The notes under the pieces: generated by a model
Told to the model about the DNA's origin: nothing
Seen by the model: the letters and a program-made list of their open reading frames with translations, nothing else
Databases searched by the model: none
Program-made: the position numbers and the translations under genes
NCBI GenBank assembly: GCA_035260525.1
Contig: DATFVB010000042.1
Span: 1 to 54,800 of the forward strand
Length of the DNA: 54,800 bases
Source: Thermoanaerobaculia bacterium
Lineage (GTDB): Bacteria > Acidobacteriota > Thermoanaerobaculia > UBA5066 > DATFVB01
Direction: 5' to 3'
In this document: piece by piece, positions 6,855 through 14,854 of the stretch
How the letters are laid out: each line of letters starts with the position of its first letter
How positions within the stretch are numbered: position 1 is the stretch's first letter

Positions 6855-8038
6855 AGCGTCCCCAGGTCGGGATGACCGCCGTACTGGTGCCAGATCTTGC
6901 AGGTGCCTTCGGAAGACACCATGCACGCGCCGACGGGCGTGTCGGGCACGCACTCCTTCCCGAAGAGCTTGCAGTTAACGGGCGAAGCGATCCCCGACAT
7001 GATGTTGCCGCAGATGCAGTCGGCCGCGAGCGTCGGCGGCGCGTAGTCCCAGAGCGAGGAGAGGTCGATCGTGAAGCGCCGTCGGGCGTCCAGGTGCGCC
7101 CATTCGTCGCGCAGGCGCAGGTTCCCGTTCGGGACGTGCGCGATGCCGCGCCACCGCCCGCCGACGGGGCGGAACACGCTCCAGAGCTCCTCCTGCGCGC
7201 GCCGGTTCCCTTCCTTCGTGACGCAGCGCGGGAACATGTTGACGACCTTCGGCTCGCGGTCGCGGACGAGCTCGACCAGGCGCGCGAGGCCGGCGAGGAT
7301 GTCCAGCGGCTCGAACCCGGCGACGACGACCGGAAGCCGGTGCTTCTCCGCGAAGGCCTCGAAGATCCCCCAGCCGGTGATCGTCGCCGCGTGCCCCGCC
7401 GCGAGGAATCCCTCGACGCGGTTTTCCGGCATCTCGGCGACGATCTCCATGACCGGCGGGATGTACTTGTGCGCCGAGAGCACGGAGAAGTTCTTCGGCG
7501 GGTTGCCGCGGATGACGGCGGCGGTCGCGACGGCCGTCGTCTCGAAGCCGGTCGCGAAGAAGACGACCTCGCGGTCGGTCGAGCGGGCGAGATCCACCGC
7601 CTGGCTCGCGCTGTAGACGACCGCGACGTCGGCGCCGTCGGCCTGCGCGTCGTTCAAGGACTGGACCGTCCCGCGCACCTTCAGCATGTCGCCGTAGGAG
7701 GCGATGAGCACTCCCTGCCGCGCGAGCGCGACGCCTTCGTCGACTTCCGGCATGTCCGTGATGCAGACGGGGCATCCCGGCCCCATGATGACGTTCAAGT
7801 CCCTCGGGAACGTCGCGCGGAGACCGAACTTCGCGATCGCCTGCTCGTGGCTGCCGCAGACGTGCATGACGGACACGGGGGAGCGGCCGATCTCCTTCGT
7901 GACGCGCGCGATCGTCTCCGAGAGCTTCCGCGCCGTCGCCGGGTCGCGGAACTTGAGCTGGCGGATCGCGGCGTCGAGCCGCGCGTCCTCGGACGACCGG
8001 GGGGGGCCCGCCGAGGGAGCGCCTGCGGGATCAGCCAT
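6851..8038 (-). CDS. hypD: Hydrogenase maturation protein HypD
   Basis: 395 residues. HypD carries a [4Fe-4S] cluster and, with HypC, holds the iron that receives two cyanides and one CO. Motifs in order: HVCGSHE (Cys61), GPGCPVC (Cys89, Cys92), FFATGFETT, SAHKYIPPVMEI, FPRCVTKEGNRRAQEE, and a C-terminal Cys-rich cluster region with CICGNIMSG, CKLFGKEC and GACMVSSEGTCK. Length is normal, with a slightly long N-terminus of about 20 residues. It overlaps hypC by 8 bases and hypE by 4. Confidence 0.97.
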   Translation of the reverse strand: MADPAGAPSAGPPRSSEDARLDAAIRQLKFRDPATARKLSETIARVTKEIGRSPVSVMHVCGSHEQAIAKFGLRATFPRDLNVIMGPGCPVCITDMPEVDEGVALARQGVLIASYGDMLKVRGTVQSLNDAQADGADVAVVYSASQAVDLARSTDREVVFFATGFETTAVATAAVIRGNPPKNFSVLSAHKYIPPVMEIVAEMPENRVEGFLAAGHAATITGWGIFEAFAEKHRLPVVVAGFEPLDILAGLARLVELVRDREPKVVNMFPRCVTKEGNRRAQEELWSVFRPVGGRWRGIAHVPNGNLRLRDEWAHLDARRRFTIDLSSLWDYAPPTLAADCICGNIMSGIASPVNCKLFGKECVPDTPVGACMVSSEGTCKIWHQYGGHPDLGTL

Positions 8039-8321
8039 TGCCGCTTCCCGTTCCGGCGATCTCGCCGCGCACGTCCGCGGCCATCAGGTCGTCCGCCCCC
8101 GCTTCCTTCAGGAGATTCTCGTAGAGCGACAGCGTCTGGCCGATGTCCTCCTGCGGGATCCGGCGGATCGCGAAGCCGACGTGGTTCAGGATGTAGTCGC
8201 CCGGCTGGACCGGCTCGTCGACGATGTCGAGCGAGACCTGGCGCCGGACGCCCCAGAAGTCGACGATCGCAAACGCCCCGTCGACCGAGATCACTTTGCC
8301 GGGAACTCCGAGGCACATCAT
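8031..8321 (-). CDS. hypC: Hydrogenase assembly chaperone HypC/HupF
   Basis: 96 residues or one fewer: two ATG codons are adjacent, and the second gives the usual N-terminus M-C-L-G-V-P-G-K-V whose Cys after Met binds the iron and the large-subunit precursor. The body is the small OB-like barrel of the family (AIVDFWGVRRQVSLDIVDE, GDYILNHVGFAIRRI). The C-terminal helix of about 25 residues is ordinary. The start overlaps the hypF stop (ATGA), with the repeat-coded HypF tail just upstream. Confidence 0.95.
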   Translation of the reverse strand: MMCLGVPGKVISVDGAFAIVDFWGVRRQVSLDIVDEPVQPGDYILNHVGFAIRRIPQEDIGQTLSLYENLLKEAGADDLMAADVRGEIAGTGSGNG

Positions 8322-10762
8322 TCACCTCCCGAGGGAACGAGCTGGAGAGCATCTCCATTCGCGCTGCTTGGCGCGGTGGCTGTTCTTGCGCTGCTTGCCG
8401 CGGCGAGTGTTCTTGCGCCGCTTGCGGCGGCGACTGTTCTTGCGCCGCTTGGCGCGGCGACTGTTCTTGCGCCGCTTGCGGCGGCCGCGCCTTTCGCGCA
8501 CTGGGCCGCCGCCACGACGGCCTGGCCGAGCGCGAGACCGCCGTCGCCCGGCGGCACGCGGCGCTGGAGAAGGACGCGGAGCCCGAGGCGGCCGACGTGC
8601 TCGGCGACTCGCTCGGCGAGCAGCGCGTTCTGGAAGCATCCTCCGGTCGCGACGACCGGAAGGTCCTTCGCGATCTCGACGGCGTGACGAACGAGCGCCG
8701 CGGTCGCGGAGGCGACCGTCTCGTGGAAGCGTCCGGAGATCGCCGAAGCATCCGCGCCCGCGAGGAATTCCGCGACCGCCGCACGGACGGCCGGTCGGAA
8801 GTCGAGCTCCCACGGCGTCGAGGCGCGGGCGATGGCGAACGGATAAGCGCGTCTCTCGGCCGGGTCGGCGGCGAAGTTCCACGCGAGCGCGACCTGTCCC
8901 TCGTGCCGCGCGGCCGGACGGGCCAGGAAGAGCGCGCCGAACCCGTCGAAATACCTTCCGACGCCCCGCGCGAGCGGCGTGTGGATCTTCGCGCCGAGCA
9001 TCTTCCGGACCGTGTCGACCGAGCGCGAGCCGAGGCGCTGGAAGAGCGGAAGACGGTCGATCGGCGCGCCCTCCGGGAAGGCGTCCTCGAGCAGCGCGAG
9101 CGCGACCCGCCAGGGCTCGCGGATCGCCGCCTCGCCCCCGGCGAGCGCGACGGGGCGCCACGTCGCGACGCGGTCGTAGCCGGCGGGGGTCGCGACGAGC
9201 AGCTCGCCGCCCCAGGCGGTTCCGTCGGTCCCGTAGCCCGTTCCGTCGTACGCGATTCCGATCGCGCGATCGAGGCCGTGCTCGGCCATCGCGCTCGCGA
9301 CGTGCGCGTGGTGGTGCTGGACGGCGATCTTTCGCCCCTTCCGCTCCCGCGCGTACGCCGTCGAGACGTATTCCGGATGAAGGTCGTGCGCGACGATCGC
9401 CGGCTCGACGCGAAGGAATCGCTCCATGCGAGCGATCGCCTCCTCGAACGCGGCGAGCGTCTCCAGGTTCTCGAGGTCGCCGATGTGAGGGCCCAGATAC
9501 GCCGATTCGCCGAGGCCGATGCAGAACGTGTTCTTGAGGTGCCCGCCGCAGGCGAGCACCGGCTCGGGGAAGGGGACGGAAACGGGAACCGCGCGCGGGA
9601 CCCATCCGCGCGACCGGCGCAGCAGCACGGGGCCGCCGCCGACGATGCGCGCGACCGAGTCGTCGCATCGGGAGGCGATGTCGCGGTCGTGGAGGAGGAA
9701 CGCGTCGGCGATGCGCGAGAGACGCGCGAGCGCCTCCTCGTTTCCGCACGCGATCGGCTCCTCCGACAGGTTTCCCGACGTCATCACGAGCGGGGTGGCG
9801 GCGGCGTCGAGGAGCAGATGGTGGAGCGGCGTGTACGCGAGGATCAGGCCGACGAGCGGATTGTCGGGCGAGACCTCGGGCGCGAGCCGCGCGCCCGCGC
9901 GCCGCTCGACGAGGACGATCGGCCGCTCGACCGAGGAAAGGAGCGCCCGTTCTTCGTCGGAGAGGACCGCGAGCGACTCGGCGTCGGCAAGCGTCCGCAC
10001 CATCACCGCGAACGGCTTCTCCTCGCGGCGTTTGCGGCGGCGCAGGCGCTCGACCGCTTCGGAGGACCGCGCGTCGCATGCGAGGTGGAACCCTCCGAGG
10101 CCTTTGACGGCGACGGTGCCGCCGGCGCGCAGGATCGAGACCGCGCCGTCGATCGGGTCCGTCCCGCGAACGCGGCCTCCGTCGTGAGAGACGAGCCGGA
10201 GCTTCGGCCCGCAGGCGGGACAGGCGTTGGGCTGCGCGTGAAAGCGGCGGTCCGCGGGGTCCTCGTATTCGCGCCGGCAGTCCGGGCACATCGGGAACGC
10301 GGCCATCGTCGTGGCGGGCCGGTCGTAGGGAACTTCGCGCGCGATCGTGAAGCGCGGCCCGCAGTGGGTGCAGTTCGTGAACGCATACCGAAAGCGGCGG
10401 TTGCCCGGATCGAAGATCTCCCGGAGGCAGTCGTTGCAGGTCGCGAGGTCCGGCGGAATCGAGACGCGGAGCCCTTCCGTCGCGCGGCTCGCGACGATGA
10501 CGAAGTCCCGGACCGTCTCGACCGGGATCGGCCGCGATTCGAGCTCGCGGATCTCGGCGGCCGGGGGCGGCGCGACGCGCAGCCCGCGCAGGAAGCTCTC
10601 GAGCGCCGACTCGCCTCCGAAGGCGTCGATCGTCACGCCGCGCGAATCGTTGGAGACGCGCCCCGCGATGCCGTTCTCCCGGGCGAGCCTCCAGACCCAG
10701 GGACGGAAGCCGACGCCCTGGACGGTTCCCCGGATCTCGATGCGAATTCCGGACTCGCTCAC
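8318..10762 (-). CDS. hypF: Carbamoyltransferase HypF with an unusual repeat tail
   Basis: 814 residues. HypF activates carbamoyl phosphate and passes the carbamoyl group to HypE. Domains in order: acylphosphatase (1-90, RGTVQGVGFRPWVWRLA), two zinc fingers (about 108-190, CNDC...CTHC and CPDC...CPAC), a YrdC-like nucleotide domain (about 200-390), and a Kae1-like domain from about 400 (HHHAHVASAMAEHG; AYDGTGYGTDGTAWGGELL). The start is GTG. The family normally ends near residue 755; here about 57 extra residues follow, built from 9-residue units such as SGARTVAAP. The stop overlaps hypC. The 290-base gap upstream holds a structured repeat element, so hypF may have its own promoter or be read through from hypA. 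Confidence 0.96.
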   Translation of the reverse strand: MSESGIRIEIRGTVQGVGFRPWVWRLARENGIAGRVSNDSRGVTIDAFGGESALESFLRGLRVAPPPAAEIRELESRPIPVETVRDFVIVASRATEGLRVSIPPDLATCNDCLREIFDPGNRRFRYAFTNCTHCGPRFTIAREVPYDRPATTMAAFPMCPDCRREYEDPADRRFHAQPNACPACGPKLRLVSHDGGRVRGTDPIDGAVSILRAGGTVAVKGLGGFHLACDARSSEAVERLRRRKRREEKPFAVMVRTLADAESLAVLSDEERALLSSVERPIVLVERRAGARLAPEVSPDNPLVGLILAYTPLHHLLLDAAATPLVMTSGNLSEEPIACGNEEALARLSRIADAFLLHDRDIASRCDDSVARIVGGGPVLLRRSRGWVPRAVPVSVPFPEPVLACGGHLKNTFCIGLGESAYLGPHIGDLENLETLAAFEEAIARMERFLRVEPAIVAHDLHPEYVSTAYARERKGRKIAVQHHHAHVASAMAEHGLDRAIGIAYDGTGYGTDGTAWGGELLVATPAGYDRVATWRPVALAGGEAAIREPWRVALALLEDAFPEGAPIDRLPLFQRLGSRSVDTVRKMLGAKIHTPLARGVGRYFDGFGALFLARPAARHEGQVALAWNFAADPAERRAYPFAIARASTPWELDFRPAVRAAVAEFLAGADASAISGRFHETVASATAALVRHAVEIAKDLPVVATGGCFQNALLAERVAEHVGRLGLRVLLQRRVPPGDGGLALGQAVVAAAQCAKGAAAASGARTVAAPSGARTVAAASGARTLAAASSARTATAPSSANGDALQLVPSGGE
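8362..8489 (-). repeat. 27-bp tandem repeat, about 4.7 units, coding the HypF tail
   Basis: Four full 27-bp units and a partial one, differing by one to five bases, lie in frame at the 3' end of hypF. On the coding strand each unit holds a (C)AAGAACA core; ACA and AGA codons are unlike the rest of the gene. The encoded unit A-A-S-G-A-R-T-V-A resembles the A-Q-D-A-A-R-T-V-A unit at 131-400. Confidence 0.88.
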
Positions 10763-10918
10763 GGTGGTCTCACGGTAGGCGGCGGGGGCCTCCGGCGGGG
10801 AGGTGTGAATGCATCAATCTGCGCAAATCGCTCACGCAAAACGCGAGCATTTCGAGACCGGCTGGGCATGGCCCGAAGCATGCGCAATGGAGGTTTGCGA
10901 GTTTCAGTTGCCCAAGCG

Positions 10919-11048
10919 ATCAGGCGCGGCCAGAGGGGTTGGAAGACGGGTCCGTGCGACCCGCCCGCGGGCGAGGCGTACTGAGAACGTACGTTAAGAC
11001 CGCGGGCGGGTCGCACGGACCTGTATAACGACCCCTATGGTCCGCGCC
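10919..11048 (-). repeat. Structured hairpin element, copy A (22-bp perfect stem)
   Basis: Arms 10949-10970 and 11000-11021 are perfect reverse complements, 22 bp, around a 29-base loop that contains the palindrome AACGTACGTT. Read on the minus strand, the element begins five bases after the stop of the Rieske gene with GGCGCGGACCATA, followed by GTCGTTATAC, and ends with CGTCTTCCAACCC and GGCCGCGCCTG. Copy B at 49491-49623 shares both flanks and the loop almost base for base, while the arms differ and still pair. There is no U-run. The remaining gap toward hypF, 10763-10918, shows AT-richer patches that could be a hypF promoter. Confidence 0.88.
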
Positions 11049-11053
11049 GGCCG

Positions 11054-11497
11054 TCAGCCGACGATGATGCGATCGGGTTGAACCCTGACCGGCACCCCGC
11101 GAAGCGGACCGGGGGGCGGCCCGGCCAGAACCTTCCCGTCCTCGTCGAAATGGCCGTCGTGGCAGGGGCATGAGTACGTCCGCGATTCCGGCTTCCACTT
11201 CACGACGCATCCCGAGTGTGTGCAGCGCAGGAGCCGCGCGGTCACGCCGCTCGCGTCGCGGAAGACCTCGACCGGGTTGTTCCGGACCGTGATCGTGACG
11301 CGCCGCCCGCCGGCGAGATCGCCCGACGGGACCGACACTTGCCCGGACTCGAGCAGCGCCGCCGCGCCCCGCGTGCATCCGGCCGGGAGGAGCCCGGCCG
11401 CGATCAGGGCGGCCGCCGCGCCGAGGACCTCGCGGCGGCCCAGGCCTCCCGGGCGGTCGATGGGTGTGCCCCGGGCGGCGCGGCCGCCGTCCTTCAT
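11054..11497 (-). CDS. Rieske [2Fe-2S] lipoprotein within the hyp operon
   Basis: 147 residues. A twin-arginine start (GLGRREVLGAAAALIAAG) leads to L-P-A-G-C (Cys41), which reads as a lipobox, so the protein is probably exported folded and anchored outside the membrane. The Rieske motifs are C92-T-H94-S-G-C97 and C110-P-C112-H113; C97 and C112 are the extra pair that forms a disulfide in high-potential Rieske proteins. It is small, a single domain, and is not part of a bc complex. It sits between hypB (ATGA overlap) and hypF. Rubredoxin-like electron carriers occur at this kind of place in some hydrogenase operons, so an accessory electron transfer role at the periplasmic hydrogenase is a reasonable guess. 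Confidence 0.88.
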   Translation of the reverse strand: MKDGGRAARGTPIDRPGGLGRREVLGAAAALIAAGLLPAGCTRGAAALLESGQVSVPSGDLAGGRRVTITVRNNPVEVFRDASGVTARLLRCTHSGCVVKWKPESRTYSCPCHDGHFDEDGKVLAGPPPGPLRGVPVRVQPDRIIVG

Positions 11498-12180
11498 CGC
11501 AAAGCGAGAACTTGCGCGGCGCGCTTGTCGGCGAGCGCGTTGGCCAGGAGCGCGTACCACGCTTCCAGGCCCGCGCCCGTCCGCGAGGACGTGACGAGGA
11601 GCTTCCCGGAGGGATTCAATGCGGCTACCTGGCTGCGGACGGCGTCGAGGTCGAAATCGACGTGCGCGAGGAGGTCGGCCTTCGTGACGACCGTGACCGC
11701 CGCGCGCGCGAAGATCGCGGGGTACTTGAACGGCTTGTCGTCTCCCTCGGCGACGGAAAGGAGCGCGACCTTGAAGTCCTCGCCGAGGTCGTAGGACGTC
11801 GGGCAGATCAGGTTCCCGACGTTCTCGATGAAGAGGATGTCGAGCGCCGAAAGCCGCCCGTCTTCGTCCGAGAGCGCCTTCTCGATCTGGCGCGCGTCGA
11901 GGTGGCAGGCGCCGCCCGTCAGGATCTGCCGGGCGGGGATGCCCTGCCGGCGCAGACGCTCCGCATCGCGTTCCGTCGCGATGTCGCCGTCGAGCGCTCC
12001 GAGGCGGAAGCGGCCGCGGAGCGCGCCCGCCGTCGCCTCGAGAAGCGTCGTCTTGCCCGACCCGGGAGAGGAGATCAGGTTGACGACGAGCGTGCCGGTA
12101 TCGCGGAACGCGCTGCGCAGTCCCGCGGCGGCCGCCGCGTTGGCGGCGAGCACCTTCTGGCGGACGTCGATCTCGGTCAT
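11494..12180 (-). CDS. hypB: Hydrogenase nickel incorporation GTPase HypB
   Basis: 228 residues of the SIMIBI GTPase class. The P-loop is SSPGSGKTT (38-46); DGDIATERDAERL follows, and GGACHLDARQIEKAL carries the metal ligands C92-H93, with C126 in ENVGNLICP as third ligand. The N-terminal CXXCGC site and the histidine-rich stretch found in some HypB proteins are missing, so it delivers rather than stores nickel. It overlaps hypA upstream and the Rieske gene downstream, each by ATGA. Confidence 0.97.
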   Translation of the reverse strand: MTEIDVRQKVLAANAAAAAGLRSAFRDTGTLVVNLISSPGSGKTTLLEATAGALRGRFRLGALDGDIATERDAERLRRQGIPARQILTGGACHLDARQIEKALSDEDGRLSALDILFIENVGNLICPTSYDLGEDFKVALLSVAEGDDKPFKYPAIFARAAVTVVTKADLLAHVDFDLDAVRSQVAALNPSGKLLVTSSRTGAGLEAWYALLANALADKRAAQVLALR

Positions 12181-12536
12181 GCGTCTCCTCCTTCGCAAAA
12201 CACGACGCTCCGCACGTCGAGCTCGTCGCCTCCCGTCACCGCGAGCGGACCGCCGCAGCGCGGGCAGAGGCGCAGCCAGCTCCCGGCGGCGCGCTCGGCG
12301 ATGTCGCCGCACGCGGCGCAATGCTGCGACGCCCGCCGCCACTCGACGACGAGGCGCGCGCCGGCGTCCGGGGTTCCGGAGACGACCGCCTCCCACGCGA
12401 ACGCGAGGAGCTCCGGCTCGACCGCCGAGAGCTCTCCGACGACGAGCGTGACCGATTCGATTGCGCCGCCTCGCCGGGCGTCCGCCGCGGCGCGGGCGAT
12501 CTTGTGGGCCTCGATGGCGAGGCCGGTCTCGTGCAT
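12177..12536 (-). CDS. hypA: Hydrogenase nickel metallochaperone HypA
   Basis: 119 residues, the usual length. M-H-E at the N-terminus gives the nickel-binding His2; the zinc site is C73-x-x-C76 (HCAACGD) and C91-x-x-C94 (LCPRCGG). It is the first gene of the maturation operon, reading away from the divergent structural operon. A longer upstream frame exists, but the M-H-E start is diagnostic and was chosen. Confidence 0.96.
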   Translation of the reverse strand: MHETGLAIEAHKIARAAADARRGGAIESVTLVVGELSAVEPELLAFAWEAVVSGTPDAGARLVVEWRRASQHCAACGDIAERAAGSWLRLCPRCGGPLAVTGGDELDVRSVVFCEGGDA

Positions 12537-12765
12537 CAGCTCTTTCCCCCCGCGCGCCGCATTCCGGAGAAGTATGCGAGCCCGCCGTCTCACCGGCGTG
12601 ATGCAAATGCTTCGTTCGAGCGCATTGCGTCCGTGATCCGAATGCTTCGTTTGCGCCGATTGGAAATGATGAATTTGCATTTTGGAGCAAAGCGCGCACG
12701 GGACCATCGTTCAACGACAGCAAACGAAGCGGAACTTTCGAACGATCCGCTCGCAGGAGGTCGGT
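12537..12765. promoter_or_regulatory. Divergent promoter region of the hyp and hyb operons with two direct repeats
   Basis: Both hydrogenase operons must start here. The region is AT-richer than its surroundings. Two copies of a ~31-bp direct repeat begin at 12598 and 12633, 35 bases apart, sharing GTGAT, AATGCTTCGTT and ATTG. A weaker third match (ATGAATTTGCATTTTGG) follows at about 12669. Such spacing suits an activator binding on one DNA face. No convincing sigma-70 or sigma-54 pair could be fixed by eye. Confidence 0.5.
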
Positions 12766-13893
12766 ATGTCGTCGACGGACGTGGAGCTCAGGACCGAGCG
12801 GAAGGCCCGCGTGGACCGCCGCGATTTCATCCGCGTGTGCACGATGGCCCTGGCGGCCGTCGGGATGCCCTACGCGGCGGCGGCGAAGGTCGCCAAAGCG
12901 ATCCAGGCGAAGAAGCTGAAACCCTCCGTGATCTGGCTGCACTTCCAGGAATGCACGGGATGCACCGAGTCGCTCCTGCGCACCTCGCACCCGGCGGTCG
13001 CGGACCTGATCCTGGATCTCGTCTCGCTCGACTATCACGAGACGCTGTTCGCCGCGGCGGGCCACCAGGCCGAGGCCGCGCTGCGCAAGGCGATGAAGGA
13101 CAACGCGGGCAAGTACGTCGTCGTCATCGAGGGCGCGATTCCGGTCAAGGAAAACGGGATCTACTGCCAGATCGGCGGACGCACCGCGCTCGATATCGTT
13201 CGCGAGGTCTCCGCCAAAGCGGGCGCGATCATCGCGATCGGCTCGTGCGCGTCGTGGGGCGGCATCCCGTCGGCGGACCCGAACCCGACCGGCGCGACGG
13301 GCGCGCCCGAGATCCTGAAGGGGAAGACGGTCGTCACGATCCCCGGCTGCCCGGCCAACCCGTACAACCTCCTCGGAACGGTGCTCCAGTTCGCGACGTT
13401 CGGGACCCTCCCGGAGCTCGACGCGAAAGGGCGCCCGAAGTTCGCCTACGCCCGCACGATCCACGAGCACTGCCCCCGCCGCGCTCACTTCGACGCCGGA
13501 CGCTTCGCCGAACAATACGGCGACAACGGCCACCGGCAGGGCTGGTGCCTGTACAAGCTCGGCTGCAAAGGCCCCGAGACGCACGCCAACTGTTCGGTGC
13601 TCCATTTCGGCGAAGTCGCCGACGCTTGGCCGATCGGCATCGGCCATCCCTGCTACGGGTGCACGGAGCAGACGCTCGCGTTCCGCGTGCCGATGCATAC
13701 GACGGTCGACATCGAGCGGCCGACGCCGCCCGACACGTATCCGCCGATCCATGCGAAGGAAGGGCGAGTGAGCCCGGTCGCGACCGGCGTCGCCGGCGTG
13801 ATCGGCGGCGCGCTCGTCGGCGCGGGGCTCATGGCTTCCCGCCGGCTCGGCGAGGCGCCCCCCGAGGAGAAGGGCCCCGGAAAGGAGGCCTGA
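12766..13893 (+). CDS. hybO: [NiFe] hydrogenase small subunit, group 1 (Hyb-type)
   Basis: 375 residues. A Tat signal (VDRRDFIRVCTMALAAVG) exports the folded enzyme. Iron-sulfur ligands: ECTGCTES (C63, C66), GSCASWGG and PGCPANP for the proximal cluster; HEHCPRR, GWCLYKLGCKG, HANCS, and GHPCYGCTEQ for the medial and distal clusters. The proximal site is the ordinary CTGC, not the CTCC with two extra cysteines of oxygen-tolerant group 1d enzymes. A C-terminal segment VATGVAGVIGGALVGAGLMA anchors it in the membrane. The start was set at the ATG eight bases after a strong AGGAGGT; a longer in-frame start upstream lacks such a site. First gene of an order matching E. coli hybOABCD. Confidence 0.95.
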   Translation: MSSTDVELRTERKARVDRRDFIRVCTMALAAVGMPYAAAAKVAKAIQAKKLKPSVIWLHFQECTGCTESLLRTSHPAVADLILDLVSLDYHETLFAAAGHQAEAALRKAMKDNAGKYVVVIEGAIPVKENGIYCQIGGRTALDIVREVSAKAGAIIAIGSCASWGGIPSADPNPTGATGAPEILKGKTVVTIPGCPANPYNLLGTVLQFATFGTLPELDAKGRPKFAYARTIHEHCPRRAHFDAGRFAEQYGDNGHRQGWCLYKLGCKGPETHANCSVLHFGEVADAWPIGIGHPCYGCTEQTLAFRVPMHTTVDIERPTPPDTYPPIHAKEGRVSPVATGVAGVIGGALVGAGLMASRRLGEAPPEEKGPGKEA

Positions 13894-13894
13894 G

Positions 13895-14854
13895 ATGTCC
13901 GTCGATCGACGATCCCTGTTCAAGGGCCTCGCCGCGGCGGGCGCGGCCGTCGCCGCCACGGAGGGGGTCTCCGAGGCGCGCGTGCGTCCCGCTCTTCCCG
14001 CCGACGCGATGGGCCTCCTCTACGACACGACGCTCTGCATCGGATGCAAGACGTGCGTCGTCGCCTGCCGCGAGGCCAACGGAAAGAAACCGGACACGAC
14101 CTATTCGCCGCTGTGGGACGCCCCGAGCGATCTGAACGGCCAGACGAAGAACGTCATCAAGCTCTACAAGAGCGAGGACGGATTCGAGCGCTCGTATTTC
14201 AAGGCGCAGTGCATGCATTGCGTCGACCCCGCGTGCGTCAATGCCTGCATGATCGGCGCGCTCGGCAAGCGCGAGTACGGGATGGTCACGTACAAGCCCG
14301 AGCTCTGCTCCGGCTGCCGCTACTGCCAGATGGCCTGTCCCTTCAACGTCCCGAAGTTCGAATGGACGTCGCTCGCACCGCTGATGGTCAAGTGCGAGAT
14401 GTGCGCCCACCGCGCCAAGAGCGCGCCCGTCCGCGGCGCCGACGGGTTCACCCGTTTCCCGAAGGGTGAAGGCGCCGCCTGCGCCGAGGTCTGCCCCCGC
14501 GCCGCGGTGATCTCCGGGCGTCGCGACGAGCTGCTCGCCGAGGCGAAGCGCCGGATCGCGGCGCACCCCGACCGCTACAAGGGCTACCACGAAGGCGATT
14601 CTCCGCGGGTGTTCGGCGAGGTCGACGCGGGAGGGACGCAGGTGCTGTACCTCTCGCACGTCCCGCTCGAGAAGCTCGGGCTTCCGGACCTCGGGACGCA
14701 GCCGGTCCCCGAGACGCAGCAGTCGATCCAGCAGGGCCTCTACAAGGGCTTCATCGGCCCGGTCGCCCTCTACGGGCTCCTCGGCCTCGCGGTCTTCCGG
14801 AACCGGCGCGCGGGCGGCGGGGAGTCGGACAAGACTCCGCGAGGTGACGCATGA
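13895..14854 (+). CDS. hybA: Hydrogenase-associated four-cluster ferredoxin subunit (HybA-like)
   Basis: 319 residues. A Tat signal (DRRSLFKGLAAAGAAVAA) is followed by four [4Fe-4S] cluster motifs: CIGCKTCVVAC, CMHCVDPACVNAC, CSGCRYCQMACPF, and CEMC with a later CAEVCP. It carries electrons from the small subunit to the membrane protein next door. A C-terminal hydrophobic stretch (FIGPVALYGLLGLAVF) anchors it, as in HybA. The start follows the small-subunit stop by one base; the stop overlaps the next start by ATGA. Confidence 0.94.
   Translation: MSVDRRSLFKGLAAAGAAVAATEGVSEARVRPALPADAMGLLYDTTLCIGCKTCVVACREANGKKPDTTYSPLWDAPSDLNGQTKNVIKLYKSEDGFERSYFKAQCMHCVDPACVNACMIGALGKREYGMVTYKPELCSGCRYCQMACPFNVPKFEWTSLAPLMVKCEMCAHRAKSAPVRGADGFTRFPKGEGAACAEVCPRAAVISGRRDELLAEAKRRIAAHPDRYKGYHEGDSPRVFGEVDAGGTQVLYLSHVPLEKLGLPDLGTQPVPETQQSIQQGLYKGFIGPVALYGLLGLAVFRNRRAGGGESDKTPRGDA

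Noticed and set aside
6872-10984. Very long plus-strand open frame opposite hypD/hypC/hypF
   Set aside because: It is a GC-rich antisense shadow; the minus strand carries the recognised Hyp families with all motifs.
10919-11048. Simple intrinsic terminators (both copies of the element)
   Set aside because: No U-run follows, and the conserved flanks and loop go far beyond a terminator hairpin.
12655-12685. Sigma-54 promoter
   Set aside because: TTGG and TTTGCA are present but spaced wrongly for the -24/-12 pair.
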